NCBI GenBank assembly: GCA_018829445.1
Contig: JAHJTV010000067.1
Location: 1 to 64,000 of the forward strand
Length of the DNA stretch: 64,000 nt
Direction of reading: 5' to 3'
From: a bacterium
Lineage (GTDB): Bacteria > SAR324 > XYD2-FULL-50-16
A model generated the notes under the pieces. That model ran no database searches. It had not been told where the DNA came from and saw nothing but the letters and a program-made list of their open reading frames with translations. The number at the start of each line of letters is the position of its first letter. Position 1 is the first letter of the stretch. Both the position numbers and the translations under genes were made by a program. Below, one piece after another: positions 16,974 through 26,234 of this stretch.

Positions 16974-17867
16974 TCATGGAATCAGGTTCTGGGACAAATG
17001 AAAGAGCAAGGGCAAAGTAAGTAATGAGAGTACTGTGGAAACGATCAAAACGGAGCCTGCGTACTGTCCGTTAACTCCATAACGGATTGGCAGAACAACT
17101 GAAAATACAGCCGATGGCAGGGCCGAAGCGATCACAACGACGGTTGCAGCCATCCCGCTAAACCCGAACAATAATGCCAAGGCCAGACCGAATAGAAATC
17201 CGAAGCCTATTCTAATCGTCACCCCCAAGAGGACATGCCTGTCAATCCTTATTTTATAGCGGTTTAATACCATCCCTATGGTGAAAATTGCCAGGGGAGG
17301 AGCCGCCTCTCCCCCGATTTTCAGTGCATTTAACAGGGTCGGATGAACTTCGATCTGCGCCAGGTTAATCCCAAATCCGACTACAATCGCCCAGATCAAG
17401 GGAGATCGAATCATTTCAATAATTCCTGTTAAGCGATAACTCCCGGTAACAATAATGATCCCCAGCGTAAAAATATAAAAAGTCTGGATCTGGTCATAGA
17501 TAATGATCAGGTTCATGGCCGTTAACCCGCCCCATAACTTCATCAGGGGAATCCCCAAAAAACCGGAATTCATGAACAGCAATGGCGGCATCACCGCTTT
17601 AATATCAAGTTTGAAAGAACGACAATACAACCAGCCAATGGCAAATATCAAGGCAATCAACAGACTAACCACCCCAAACAATCTGTAAATGTGATCCAGT
17701 GGAATTTTTGTTGTGCAGAAAGAGTGCAACACCAATAGTGGCATGAAAAAATCAGTAACAATTCTTACAATCGCCCCTTCCGGTATCGAAAACAGTCGGC
17801 TGATGGCAAAGCCGCCAAGTATTAACAGAAATAATGGCAATAAAATATTTAGAGAATCAAATTCCAT
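16974..17867 (-). CDS. AEC-family (auxin efflux carrier type) transporter
   Basis: A 297-residue integral membrane protein with about eight to ten hydrophobic helices spread over its whole length. The opening (LPLFLLILGGFAISRLFSI), the PPLLFMNSGFLGIPL segment near 95-109, the AIFTIGMVLNRYKI segment near 195-208 and the final SAVFSVVLPIRYGVNGQYAGSVLIVSTVLS (in two parts) match the AEC family. Members move malate, malonate, citrate or other organic acids. It is convergent with the acyl-CoA synthetase and separate from the 19-30 kb operon. The substrate is not predictable. Confidence 0.85.
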   Translation of the reverse strand: MEFDSLNILLPLFLLILGGFAISRLFSIPEGAIVRIVTDFFMPLLVLHSFCTTKIPLDHIYRLFGVVSLLIALIFAIGWLYCRSFKLDIKAVMPPLLFMNSGFLGIPLMKLWGGLTAMNLIIIYDQIQTFYIFTLGIIIVTGSYRLTGIIEMIRSPLIWAIVVGFGINLAQIEVHPTLLNALKIGGEAAPPLAIFTIGMVLNRYKIRIDRHVLLGVTIRIGFGFLFGLALALLFGFSGMAATVVVIASALPSAVFSVVLPIRYGVNGQYAGSVLIVSTVLSLLTLPLLFHLSQNLIP

Positions 17868-18147
17868 TTGGTTCTTCGCTTGGATAATAAATGGCTGTTT
17901 GCAGTATCACACCTGGATTCAAGCAATCTAAATTATACTGTTTCACCATCTCTTGCAAGCCAAACACATGACCCAAATCCACTATTAGTTTATGGGGTGG
18001 TAGTAATTCTGATGGTGGATTTTGGAGTTCATTATCACTTCACTCGCGTGAAATGATGTGATATTGATGAATGATCGTCGACACAGACATTTTGGAGTTT
18101 GATGATTCGGAGAATACACGGATAAATTTGATACAGAGGGGATTCGC

Positions 18148-18807
18148 ATGAAAAATGTCATTATAACCGGCAGTACCGGTATGATTGGAAGCCTGGTTCT
18201 GGAAAAATGTTTGAAGAGCGACACCGTTGAAAAAATTACCGTCATCGCCAGAAGAAAAAGTGGGGTACAACATCCCAAGTTGGTGGAGGTAATCCACGAT
18301 AATTTTCTGGATTATTCAACCGTCATCGAACACCTGAAAAACCAGGATGTCTGTTTTTACTGTGTCGGGGTTTATACCGGTGCTGTTTCGAAGGATAAGT
18401 TTAGAGAAATAACTGTTGACTACACAAACGCCTTTGCTGAAACCCTTAGACTTTACAATGATAGAACAACTTTTTGTTACCTCAGCGGACAGGGTGCAGA
18501 TTTGGAGGGGAAAAGCAGGATAATGTTTGCGAAGGATAAAGGAGCTGCTGAGCGGCTATTAATAAAACTGAATTTTGACCAGATCTACCTGTTTCGACCG
18601 GGGTATATCTATCCTTCCACTCCCAGAAAAGAACCCAATATCAGCTATCGGTTCATGAGGGTGATTTACAAACCCATCCTGTCAAAACTTGGTTCAAATC
18701 TAAGCGTGACATCGGACCAACTGGCTCAGGCGATGGTAAATACAGGGCTTCATGGAGGGAAAAAGGTGATCTTTGAGAACAAGGATATCAGGGAAGTATT
18801 GATCTGA
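18148..18807 (+). CDS. NAD(P)-binding Rossmann-fold protein (NmrA/epimerase-like)
   Basis: A 219-residue protein starting MKNVIITGSTGMIGSLVLEK, a GxxGxxG dinucleotide-binding loop (G8, G11, G14) of the atypical short-chain dehydrogenase / NAD(P)H-binding group. VIARRKSG at about 31-38 favours NADP. DVCFYCVGVYTGAVSKDKFREITVDYTN (split by conserved G) is the mid-region typical of the family; the active-site Tyr-x3-Lys of classical SDRs is not evident. FRPGYIYP near 151-158 is a usual late motif. It is likely an oxidoreductase or a redox-sensing regulator. AGAGGGG at about 18135-18141 supports ATG 18148. It is monocistronic and convergent with the dehydratase-like gene. Confidence 0.78.
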   Translation: MKNVIITGSTGMIGSLVLEKCLKSDTVEKITVIARRKSGVQHPKLVEVIHDNFLDYSTVIEHLKNQDVCFYCVGVYTGAVSKDKFREITVDYTNAFAETLRLYNDRTTFCYLSGQGADLEGKSRIMFAKDKGAAERLLIKLNFDQIYLFRPGYIYPSTPRKEPNISYRFMRVIYKPILSKLGSNLSVTSDQLAQAMVNTGLHGGKKVIFENKDIREVLI

Positions 18808-18912
18808 CCAACATTGGCTTGAAAGACGATTTTATCAGTTTTACCGGTATCAGCAAATCTCCCGATAAAAAAGCAGCCGTTCCTCCCACATACCGTGATG
18901 TCATTCTAAGAA

Positions 18913-19860
18913 CTACCAGGGGAGGTTTGCCAGATCCACATTACCGCCGGAGATAATAATGCCGATGCGCTTTCCCTTGAATTGGGATCTGTTTTCCAGT
19001 ATTGCTCCGAAGGGAACTGCGCTTGAAGGTTCGATAATAATCTTCATGCGCTCCCAGGTATGCTTCATGGCCGCAACGATGTTTTCTTCAGTTACCGTGA
19101 CAATATCTGTTACATACTTTTGAATCAGGGGAAATGTAATCTCTCCTGTCGAGGTTAACAAACCGTCAGCAATGGTGGTGGGATTCTCAGAAGAGACAAA
19201 GGAACCGCTCTTAAAAGATCGATAGGCATCATCGGCCTCTTTGGGTTCTGCTGCGATGACTTGTGTTGTGGAAGAGAGATAACGTGTTGCCAGTGCGGTT
19301 CCTGACAGTAGCCCGCCTCCTCCAACAGGAGCCATTACTATTTCCAGGTTCTTAACCTCCTCATTCAATTCCAGGGCTGCCGTTGCCTGTCCGGTAATGA
19401 TTATCAGGTTATCATAGGGATGGATGAACAGGGCTCCCGTTTTTTTCTGAATATCAGCAGAGGTTGATTCACGGGCATGTAAAGTAGGTTCGCACAAAAT
19501 GACCTCTCCGCCGTACCCCTTCACGCCATCGATTTTAACACGGGCAGCTGTCCTGGGCATGATAATATAGGATTTAATCCCCCGATTGGTTGCAGCCAGG
19601 GCAAGGGCCTGGGCATGATTCCCCGAGGAATGCGTACACACCCCTTTGCCGGCTTCCGCATCCGTTAATGAGAGCACGGCATTGGTCGCTCCCCTGAATT
19701 TAAAAGCGCCCACTTTCTGAAAATTTTCACATTTAAAAAACAGCTCCGCATCAACCATCCTGTTCAGAGTCTGACAGGTGAGGACCGGTGTTCTATGGAC
19801 AAAAGGTTTGATTCTTAAGGCAGCTTGTCTGATCTCTTCCAAGGTTGGAATCGACATCAT
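18913..19860 (-). CDS. PLP-dependent threonine/serine dehydratase-like enzyme (fold type II)
   Basis: A 315-residue fold-type II PLP enzyme. The cofactor lysine K54 sits in GAFKFRGA (51-58), the substrate loop is SSGNHAQA (78-85), and the phosphate-binding glycine loop is VGGGGLLSG (179-187). Length matches serine/threonine ammonia-lyases and serine racemases without the C-terminal ACT domain, so it is the catabolic, non-allosteric type. Relatives include EutB-type dehydratases that work beside ornithine-cyclodeaminase-like EutC; an OCD gene is present 6 kb upstream in the same cluster. It is the last gene of the minus-strand cluster, 191 bp after the PLP lyase. The exact substrate (threonine, serine or a 3-hydroxy amino acid) is unknown. 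Confidence 0.85.
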   Translation of the reverse strand: MMSIPTLEEIRQAALRIKPFVHRTPVLTCQTLNRMVDAELFFKCENFQKVGAFKFRGATNAVLSLTDAEAGKGVCTHSSGNHAQALALAATNRGIKSYIIMPRTAARVKIDGVKGYGGEVILCEPTLHARESTSADIQKKTGALFIHPYDNLIIITGQATAALELNEEVKNLEIVMAPVGGGGLLSGTALATRYLSSTTQVIAAEPKEADDAYRSFKSGSFVSSENPTTIADGLLTSTGEITFPLIQKYVTDIVTVTEENIVAAMKHTWERMKIIIEPSSAVPFGAILENRSQFKGKRIGIIISGGNVDLANLPW

Positions 19861-20051
19861 ATTTTCCTGGTTAGTCCGGGTATAATCGAGTTCTCTTTGG
19901 AATTTGTATCAATGTACTTTGTCTTTTTTTGATTTGTCCAATTCCAATGTGTATGTTCATTGCAGTTCTCTAACGGTAGCTTATCAAAGCTTTGCAACCT
20001 GCTGAAAGATCTCATCGACTGATAAAGTCGATGATTCTTTCTGACAGTCCA

Positions 20052-21482
20052 TTATCGATAAAGCATATTCACATATTCAATCATCAACCACTCCCTTTGA
20101 TTTGTCGGCAGAGCGTTCATCATTTCATTGATCTTACCCCAGCGGTCGGGGAGCCCTCCGTCGACTCCAGCAACCTGGATGAATTTGAAGAATGTTTCCA
20201 GATTCAGGTCTTCTGGTTTCAGGTCTGAAGAGATGGCTCTGGTTTCCTCGGCAACCCTGTCCAAATCGGCATGTTTTGCTCTTTCAACACAGGTTTTCAA
20301 GTCACGGATAAAATCTTTCACCCATTTGGTGTTGCCAATCATAACGGATATATGGAGATGTTTTCTGGTATCCTTATAACCGAACTGGGCTTGAAGATGC
20401 CAACCGCAGTCCTTTAGTTCATCCCAAAGAGCATATACATTGATCGTATCCGAGGCGATCGCCAGCATATTGGTATCCGGCCGGCCCTCAATGAACAATT
20501 CCTCGATCTCATCGATCGCCTGAATGATTTTGTTCCTGGATTCAAGCACTTGCCGAAACCGTTCCAGGTAACCCTCATCCCCGATGTAATTCAGAACCGC
20601 CCAGGCTGCAGCCAGTGGGCCGGCTGTTTTGCTGCTTAGAAGCGTGGTGTTGATATGGGTGTAACCTGTCCATTCCGCACAGGCGTAAAGCTGAAATCGT
20701 CTCAAATCTTTGTTTTTGTACAGAATAACTGAGGCACCTTTGGCTGCATAGGCAAACTTATGCAGGTCCATGGAAATGGAGGTCACACCGGGAACAGAGA
20801 GATCAAAATCGGGAACATCAACGCCCAGCCTCTTGAAGTACGGCAGGATAAAAGCGCCGATGCAGCCATCTACATGTAACAGAAGATCATGCTCCAATGC
20901 CAGATCTCCCAACTCGCGGATGGGATCGACAACCCCATGGGCAAAAGAGGTGGCTGAGCCGATCAGCATGATTGTATTTGGGGTTATTGCGTTACGGGTC
21001 GCATCAACATCAGCTCGAAAGGTATTTCGGTCTACCGGTACAATCTTCTTTTTCAGTCCAAGAAATTTAATGGCTTTATGGAGAGACCCATGAGCCGTGT
21101 CCGGCAGAATTACTTCAGGTTCTGTAATATGAGGCTTCTTAACCGCCATATAGTCCCTGGCGGTTTTGACTGTTAACATGTTGCTTTCGGTTCCGCCCGC
21201 AGTGAAGTTGCCCGAGGTTTGCTCGTCACCTCCCAGATGATTCACTGCCATGGCTACCACGTCATTTTCCAATGCGAGTAGACTGGGGTATACATCTGCA
21301 TAGAGTGTATTCTCAGATAAAAAGCTCATATAAGCTTCTTTGATGACCGCTTGTATCTCCTCCCCGGGATCATAGGTAAAGCCAAACGCTCTTCCCTCTT
21401 TCCAGTTAAGATCTCCGCCGCGGTACTCTTCCAATCTTCGTGCAACCTCATCCCTGCTCAATCCTTTTTTGGGCATTTTCAT
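20052..21482 (-). CDS. group II PLP lyase/decarboxylase, sphingosine-1-phosphate-lyase-like
   Basis: A 476-residue fold-type I PLP enzyme. Visible features are GNFTAGGTESNMLTVKTARD (91-110, phosphate-binding), the aspartate of LLHVDGCIGAF (D205), and the cofactor lysine K242 in SISMDLHKFAYAAKGAS. The SMDLHKFAYAAKG block, short N-terminus and PEVILPDTAHGSLHKA are closer to the sphingosine-1-phosphate lyase / MfnA branch than to glutamate decarboxylase. S1P lyases cleave a 3-hydroxy-2-amino chain into an aldehyde and a small phospho-amine; other members decarboxylate amino acids. It lies 15 bp behind the ThDP enzyme gene and so is cotranscribed with it. The start has GGAG 7 nt upstream. Its true reaction is open; this is a key gene for the cluster hypothesis. 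Confidence 0.82.
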   Translation of the reverse strand: MKMPKKGLSRDEVARRLEEYRGGDLNWKEGRAFGFTYDPGEEIQAVIKEAYMSFLSENTLYADVYPSLLALENDVVAMAVNHLGGDEQTSGNFTAGGTESNMLTVKTARDYMAVKKPHITEPEVILPDTAHGSLHKAIKFLGLKKKIVPVDRNTFRADVDATRNAITPNTIMLIGSATSFAHGVVDPIRELGDLALEHDLLLHVDGCIGAFILPYFKRLGVDVPDFDLSVPGVTSISMDLHKFAYAAKGASVILYKNKDLRRFQLYACAEWTGYTHINTTLLSSKTAGPLAAAWAVLNYIGDEGYLERFRQVLESRNKIIQAIDEIEELFIEGRPDTNMLAIASDTINVYALWDELKDCGWHLQAQFGYKDTRKHLHISVMIGNTKWVKDFIRDLKTCVERAKHADLDRVAEETRAISSDLKPEDLNLETFFKFIQVAGVDGGLPDRWGKINEMMNALPTNQREWLMIEYVNMLYR

Positions 21483-21497
21483 ATTTTCTCCAATGAT

Positions 21498-23192
21498 TTA
21501 TCCCATTAATTTAAAATGAGATTCGTTTTTTGTCATCACTTCCACCAGAACGGCTTCCGTGCTTTCGATGGCTTCTTTCAGTGCCGCTTTAAGATCCTTG
21601 GGGTCATCAACCCGAACTCCTTTCAGTCCGAATCCCCTGGCGATATCAGCGCAGTTCATGGTGGAGTATTCGGAGGCAATTTTACGGTCCGGTGCCTGGT
21701 AATCGTGGATGTTTCCAAGACATGAATTGTTCATTATCACGTAGGTCACAGGCAGCTTCAAATCTTTGGCATGTTCAAGGGCATAGAGCTGAGTGGAAAA
21801 GCCACCATCACCAGTCACACAAACAACTCTTTTATTGGGCTCTGTAATTTGGGCACTGATGGCTGCGGGAGTCCCATAACCGATGGCGGCAGCTCCTCCC
21901 CCGGCCAACACTTGCCCGGCTTGTTTGGATTGAAAATGTCGACAACACCACAAACGGGCATTACCTGCATCCAGTATCAGGAGATCATCCTCATTCATAA
22001 TATCATTCAGTTCCTTTACCACTCTTTCGGGAGCGATGGGTGTTTCATCCGAATAGACCGCCTCCTCATCAAAGTACCTGCTTTCTTTTTTATCGGCCAT
22101 CAGGGTTTCGACTCGCTTTTTGGCATCAACTTTTATTGGGTGTTGTTTAATTGAGGCGATGATCTCTTTTAATGCGATTTTTGCATCGGAGGTGATTCCC
22201 ATTTCCACCGGAAATGTCCAGCCTGCATTCAGGGATTCGATATCAATGTGGATGATCTTCTGCTTTTCAGCATTGATGTAGTCGCGGGCAAGCCATTTGG
22301 TGTTGTCAGGAGCAAGAGAGGTCCCTACTGCCAGGATGACATCCGCACCGGTAATCTTTTGATTGGTAATTTTCTGAGCTGTGCCGCCCATCATTCCGAC
22401 GGCACAATCATGAGTTTCTGCAATGGCACTTTTCCCCAAGTAACTGGTCGCGACCGGCATCCCCAGTAATTCAGCAATCGCCACAACCTCATCGTAGGCT
22501 TTTGCGCTACGAACACCCTGTCCGATAACCATCACAGGATTTTGTGCTTTCACCAGTAGATCAGCTGCCTTGTTAGCATCCTCTTGTGAGATGTGAGGAG
22601 GGGAGTTTCTAAGGTAACCGGCAATGGGAAAATATTTGGGGTTAGTATTTTCAAGATCGATATTTTCAAAGGGAACGTTCCAGCGGATTACGACAGCTGC
22701 AGGTCCAGGTCGGCCAGTGGTGGCATGCTTTATGGCCAGCTGTAATCCATGCATGAACTCCGTAGGGTTAGTGGCTACCGTTGTAAACTTGGTCATGGCT
22801 TTCAACATGGCCGGTACATCAGCAGCCCCGTAGTCTCCTGTACCATTCTGGTAAGGACCGTGCAGCGGCAGGGAAAAGTAATCGCTGGTATCACAGATAA
22901 TGATCATGGGCAGCCCTGAATAAAATGACTCCAGAATACCGAATCCCCCACTGGTGGCAATAAAGGGTCCCTGTCCAACCACTACGGCGGGCTTTCCGGT
23001 GATTCTGGCATGCATGTCAGCCATTACGGAAGCTCCGCCTTCATGCCGAACCAGGATGGTTTTAATTTTATCTTTTTTATCAACAAACCCGTCAAAAATG
23101 AAAGGGGTGTTGCCTCCGGGGATTCCGAAAACATGATCGATGCCAGCTTCAATCAGGATATCAGCAAATAGTAATCTAACCGGATATTCCAT
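21498..23192 (-). CDS. ThDP-dependent enzyme (benzoylformate decarboxylase/acetolactate synthase-like)
   Basis: A 564-residue thiamine-diphosphate enzyme with the full three-domain layout. The catalytic Glu is E51 in VRHEGGASVMAD, the middle FAD/ADP-like domain spans about 195-330, and the cofactor motif GDGGFSTQ...NN is at 461-489. GIPGGNTPFIFDGF at about 23-36 is the pyrimidine-domain loop. It could decarboxylate a 2-keto acid or ligate aldehydes; it is far longer than split sulfopyruvate decarboxylases (ComDE). GGAG lies 7 nt before the ATG. It is tightly linked (15 bp) to the downstream PLP lyase gene, which suggests that the two enzymes work in consecutive steps. Confidence 0.88.
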   Translation of the reverse strand: MEYPVRLLFADILIEAGIDHVFGIPGGNTPFIFDGFVDKKDKIKTILVRHEGGASVMADMHARITGKPAVVVGQGPFIATSGGFGILESFYSGLPMIIICDTSDYFSLPLHGPYQNGTGDYGAADVPAMLKAMTKFTTVATNPTEFMHGLQLAIKHATTGRPGPAAVVIRWNVPFENIDLENTNPKYFPIAGYLRNSPPHISQEDANKAADLLVKAQNPVMVIGQGVRSAKAYDEVVAIAELLGMPVATSYLGKSAIAETHDCAVGMMGGTAQKITNQKITGADVILAVGTSLAPDNTKWLARDYINAEKQKIIHIDIESLNAGWTFPVEMGITSDAKIALKEIIASIKQHPIKVDAKKRVETLMADKKESRYFDEEAVYSDETPIAPERVVKELNDIMNEDDLLILDAGNARLWCCRHFQSKQAGQVLAGGGAAAIGYGTPAAISAQITEPNKRVVCVTGDGGFSTQLYALEHAKDLKLPVTYVIMNNSCLGNIHDYQAPDRKIASEYSTMNCADIARGFGLKGVRVDDPKDLKAALKEAIESTEAVLVEVMTKNESHFKLMG

Positions 23193-23369
23193 GGTGTTCT
23201 CCTTCTAAAAACATGTTAATTACTTGGTAATGTTACAGCATATCATTAAAATACCTGTAAAGAGATAATTTTGCTCTGTTTGTAGGCTCGGACTTGACTA
23301 AATTTTATGGATAACCAAACATTTTTCAGTTGTTACAAAGTCTTTAAGCCTGAAAAAACAGCAGAGAAG

Positions 23370-24653
23370 TCAATATTTGATCATCCTTCCCAGAATAAAC
23401 ATGATCGTGCCGGCTATGGCACAGATAAAAGTGATGGAAAGAATTGCAGTTTCATAACTTCCGGTGGTAGCCAGCACCTGGCCGATGACAACTGGCCCAA
23501 TTCCACCGCCCAGCATCATGGTAAATCCATTATAAAACCCCACACCGGCTGCCAGGTTCTGCTTGGGAACTATTTTCTGCATGATGGCAAATTCATTGGA
23601 GGCAAAGGCTACATTTATGAATATGGTGACGGTGAAAATGGCAACTGCCACATAAATATTGGAAGCAGTGGTAGCAAAATAGGCGCAGATTCCAGCTCCC
23701 AGGTAACCCACTCCTGCCAGATAGGCTCGTTTGTTGGTTTTATCTCCAATGAAGGACCAGAGCATAATCCCCACCAGGGACAGTGAATAGGGGATCGATG
23801 TCGCCCAGGTCAGGCTTGAAAAGGGGAGCCCTCTGCCTTCGGTGAAGTATGTCGGCAACCAGCTTAGGAGGCCGAAGGCAACCATGTTATTACAGATTCC
23901 GGCCAGCATCGCAACCCAGTACGCTTTTTTTCTGAAAAACGATTTGTATCCCTCCCAAATTGTGCTGGTCTGCGGTTCTTCCGGTTCCATTCCTGCCTGA
24001 ATATAATCGATCTCCGTTTCCGTCATGGCAGGGTGCTCTTTGGGGGTGTCACGAACAAACAGAAATACAAAAGGGATCGAAACAACCATTCCTGCCACTC
24101 CCAGAATATAGAACATACTGCGCCAGCCCAGGTGTTCGATAATGGGAACCACGATGAACGGCGCCAACACCATGGAAAGGAACAATCCCAGAAGCCATAT
24201 ACTATTGGCCCTGGAGCGTTCATGGGCAGGAAACCAGTTCCGAATAAGGATATTCATCATGGGAAAATGAATTCCTTCGCTCAAGCCCAGGCAGATTCTC
24301 ACAAAAATAAAAACCGTAAACATCATGGCAACCGGGGCGCTCAGTACCGTAAATAAAGAAAACAAGACGATGATGACCATCAGGCTTTTTCGAGGGCCAA
24401 ATTTTGCACCAATGGGGCTTAAAAACATATTGGCCAGTCCGTATCCGACATAAAAGATACTCATTAACAATCCGCCGTATTGCCCTATCTCCTTTGTTCC
24501 CCAGCCATATTCTGCTCCAATTTTGGCAATGGCGTAGGTAATATTCATCCTGTCAAAATAGGAGATCAACACCGTGACTAACAGGACCAGCGGCAATTGC
24601 CAACGAAGTCTGGGGATAATAGTGATATCTGAAGCGTTGACTGAGGTTCTCAT
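23370..24653 (-). CDS. MFS transporter, anion:cation symporter (ACS) type
   Basis: A 427-residue, 12-helix major facilitator. The first cytoplasmic loop carries the family signature around SPIGAKFGPRKSLM (about 72-85), and WLLGLFLSMVLAPFIV and NMVAFGLLSWLPTYFTEGRGL match the ACS group that imports hexuronates, phthalates, tartrate and other organic anions. Start ATG 24653 has GGGAG 8 nt upstream. It lies between the aminotransferase gene (160 bp) and the ThDP gene (177 bp), all on the minus strand, so it probably imports the anionic substrate of the cluster. Confidence 0.88.
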   Translation of the reverse strand: MRTSVNASDITIIPRLRWQLPLVLLVTVLISYFDRMNITYAIAKIGAEYGWGTKEIGQYGGLLMSIFYVGYGLANMFLSPIGAKFGPRKSLMVIIVLFSLFTVLSAPVAMMFTVFIFVRICLGLSEGIHFPMMNILIRNWFPAHERSRANSIWLLGLFLSMVLAPFIVVPIIEHLGWRSMFYILGVAGMVVSIPFVFLFVRDTPKEHPAMTETEIDYIQAGMEPEEPQTSTIWEGYKSFFRKKAYWVAMLAGICNNMVAFGLLSWLPTYFTEGRGLPFSSLTWATSIPYSLSLVGIMLWSFIGDKTNKRAYLAGVGYLGAGICAYFATTASNIYVAVAIFTVTIFINVAFASNEFAIMQKIVPKQNLAAGVGFYNGFTMMLGGGIGPVVIGQVLATTGSYETAILSITFICAIAGTIMFILGRMIKY

Positions 24654-24813
24654 ACTGTTGTCTCCCTGTTTCGTTAGAAAAATAGTTTGATCTGGAACTC
24701 ACCTTGGATGTTGAATTGACACTTAAAGACTGTGATATCTCTTTTAACCTTAACCGTTCCTTGTTTCTGTTTTACAGATCTTTTATAAACATTTGCCATT
24801 CCCATTCTGTCAA

Positions 24814-26226
24814 TCATGGTCTTTTAACCATGTGCAGCACCGTTTCGAACGCCGAAAGTGTTTTCTTAATCTCCTTGTCGGTATGAGCCATACAGGTAAA
24901 AGCCCGGTTTCCATATTTGGTGATAATGCCTTCAGCAAGCAGGGCAACCCCGAAATTATCCACAGCCTGCTTACGCTCCAGAGCTTCCATGATCAGATCC
25001 GGATTCCTGATATCCACCGCTAGCGGAATCGAGGTTTCAAAGTGCACCAGGGAAGCAACATTATAAGAAAAAAACGGAAGTTTCAAGGTTCTAAACAGAC
25101 AATTTAACCCATCCCTGAGCTTTACAGCTGCATTGGTTGCTTTTTCGATGGCATTTTCCTGCTCAATCAATTTGATTGCCCAATAGGTTGCTGCAGTAGA
25201 TATTGAGTTGCCCGCCATGGTTCCCGCCACAAACGGTTTGGGTTTCCCGGGACTAATCCCGGCCAGGCAATCCATAATCTCTCTCCTGGCTCCAATGGCA
25301 CCAGATGAAGGAAACCCGTGTGTTATCAGTTTGCCCATTACCGTGATGTCAGCATCTATATTCCAGAACTCCTGAGCTCCTCCCAGGGCTACACGAAATG
25401 CAGTCACCACTTCATCGAATATAAGAAGAGATTGGTATTGATCACACAACTCCCGTGCCTTGCTGTTAAAATCCGGATGCATGGGAATGGCCCCGGTCTC
25501 GCATCCCATGGGTTCAACTATTACAGCTGCCACCCCGCCATCTTTTTCCACCTTCATGAAGGCTTGCTCCAATCCATCAAAATCATTCGGACCTACACTA
25601 ATGACATTGGCAAAATGCTCTTCCGGGATTCCGTGGGTTTGAAAGGTCCCGGAGTAAGGGATCTGCATGTCATAGATAAATTCATCATTCCAACCATGAT
25701 AAGCACCGCCGACTCGGATGATTTTCCTCTTCCCCGTAAACACCCTCGCCAGCCTGACAGCCGCCATATCGGCCTCTGTCCCCGATTGGAAATAGCGCAC
25801 CTGTTCAACAGACTTGATGTGTTTAATGATTATCTCTGCCCCTTTAGTTTCCCATTCAGATGACCATCCGGAGCCGATACCCTCTTCCTCGATCACCTTT
25901 ATCACCTCTTTGATAAGGGAGGGATAGTTGTGACCGAGAATAATGGGGCCTGCCATCATCAGGTAATCGATAAACTCATTGTTATCAGCATCCCACATGC
26001 TGGTTCCCAAGGCTTTACGAATGGTCAATGGCCAGGGATTTTTATTGACCAGCATGTGCTGATAACCACCGGGGATACTGTTCTTAGCTTCAGCAAACAA
26101 TCTTCCGGAATTTGGAGTTTTTGTTCTCAGCTTCTCCACTGCCTTTGTCAAACCTTCCTCCGAAAGAGCGTAGATCGGTTCTTTAACAAGTTCTCTTCTT
26201 TTTTGGATGATCTCTTCGTATTTCAT
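24814..26226 (-). CDS. class III PLP aminotransferase (glutamate-1-semialdehyde aminomutase-like)
   Basis: A 470-residue class III aminotransferase. The cofactor-binding aspartate is D271 (LIFDEVVTAFR) and the cofactor lysine K299 (VMGKLITHGFPSSGA), followed by AIGARREIM. RYFQSGTEADMAAVRLARVFTG (split by conserved residues) binds the cofactor phosphate. The overall pattern matches GSA-aminomutase-like members rather than taurine or ornithine transaminases. An unusual N-terminal extension of about 45 residues precedes the usual start (FAEAKNSIPGG). It is only 8 bp behind the ornithine-cyclodeaminase-like gene. It may transaminate or migrate the amino group of the cluster's substrate; the substrate is unknown. 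Confidence 0.87.
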   Translation of the reverse strand: MKYEEIIQKRRELVKEPIYALSEEGLTKAVEKLRTKTPNSGRLFAEAKNSIPGGYQHMLVNKNPWPLTIRKALGTSMWDADNNEFIDYLMMAGPIILGHNYPSLIKEVIKVIEEEGIGSGWSSEWETKGAEIIIKHIKSVEQVRYFQSGTEADMAAVRLARVFTGKRKIIRVGGAYHGWNDEFIYDMQIPYSGTFQTHGIPEEHFANVISVGPNDFDGLEQAFMKVEKDGGVAAVIVEPMGCETGAIPMHPDFNSKARELCDQYQSLLIFDEVVTAFRVALGGAQEFWNIDADITVMGKLITHGFPSSGAIGARREIMDCLAGISPGKPKPFVAGTMAGNSISTAATYWAIKLIEQENAIEKATNAAVKLRDGLNCLFRTLKLPFFSYNVASLVHFETSIPLAVDIRNPDLIMEALERKQAVDNFGVALLAEGIITKYGNRAFTCMAHTDKEIKKTLSAFETVLHMVKRP

Positions 26227-26234
26227 TTTGACCT

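Noticed and set aside
21498-23192. sulfopyruvate decarboxylase (ComDE) assignment for the ThDP enzyme
   Set aside because: ComDE is split or about 360 residues, while this enzyme has the full three-domain length of 564; the substrate stays open.
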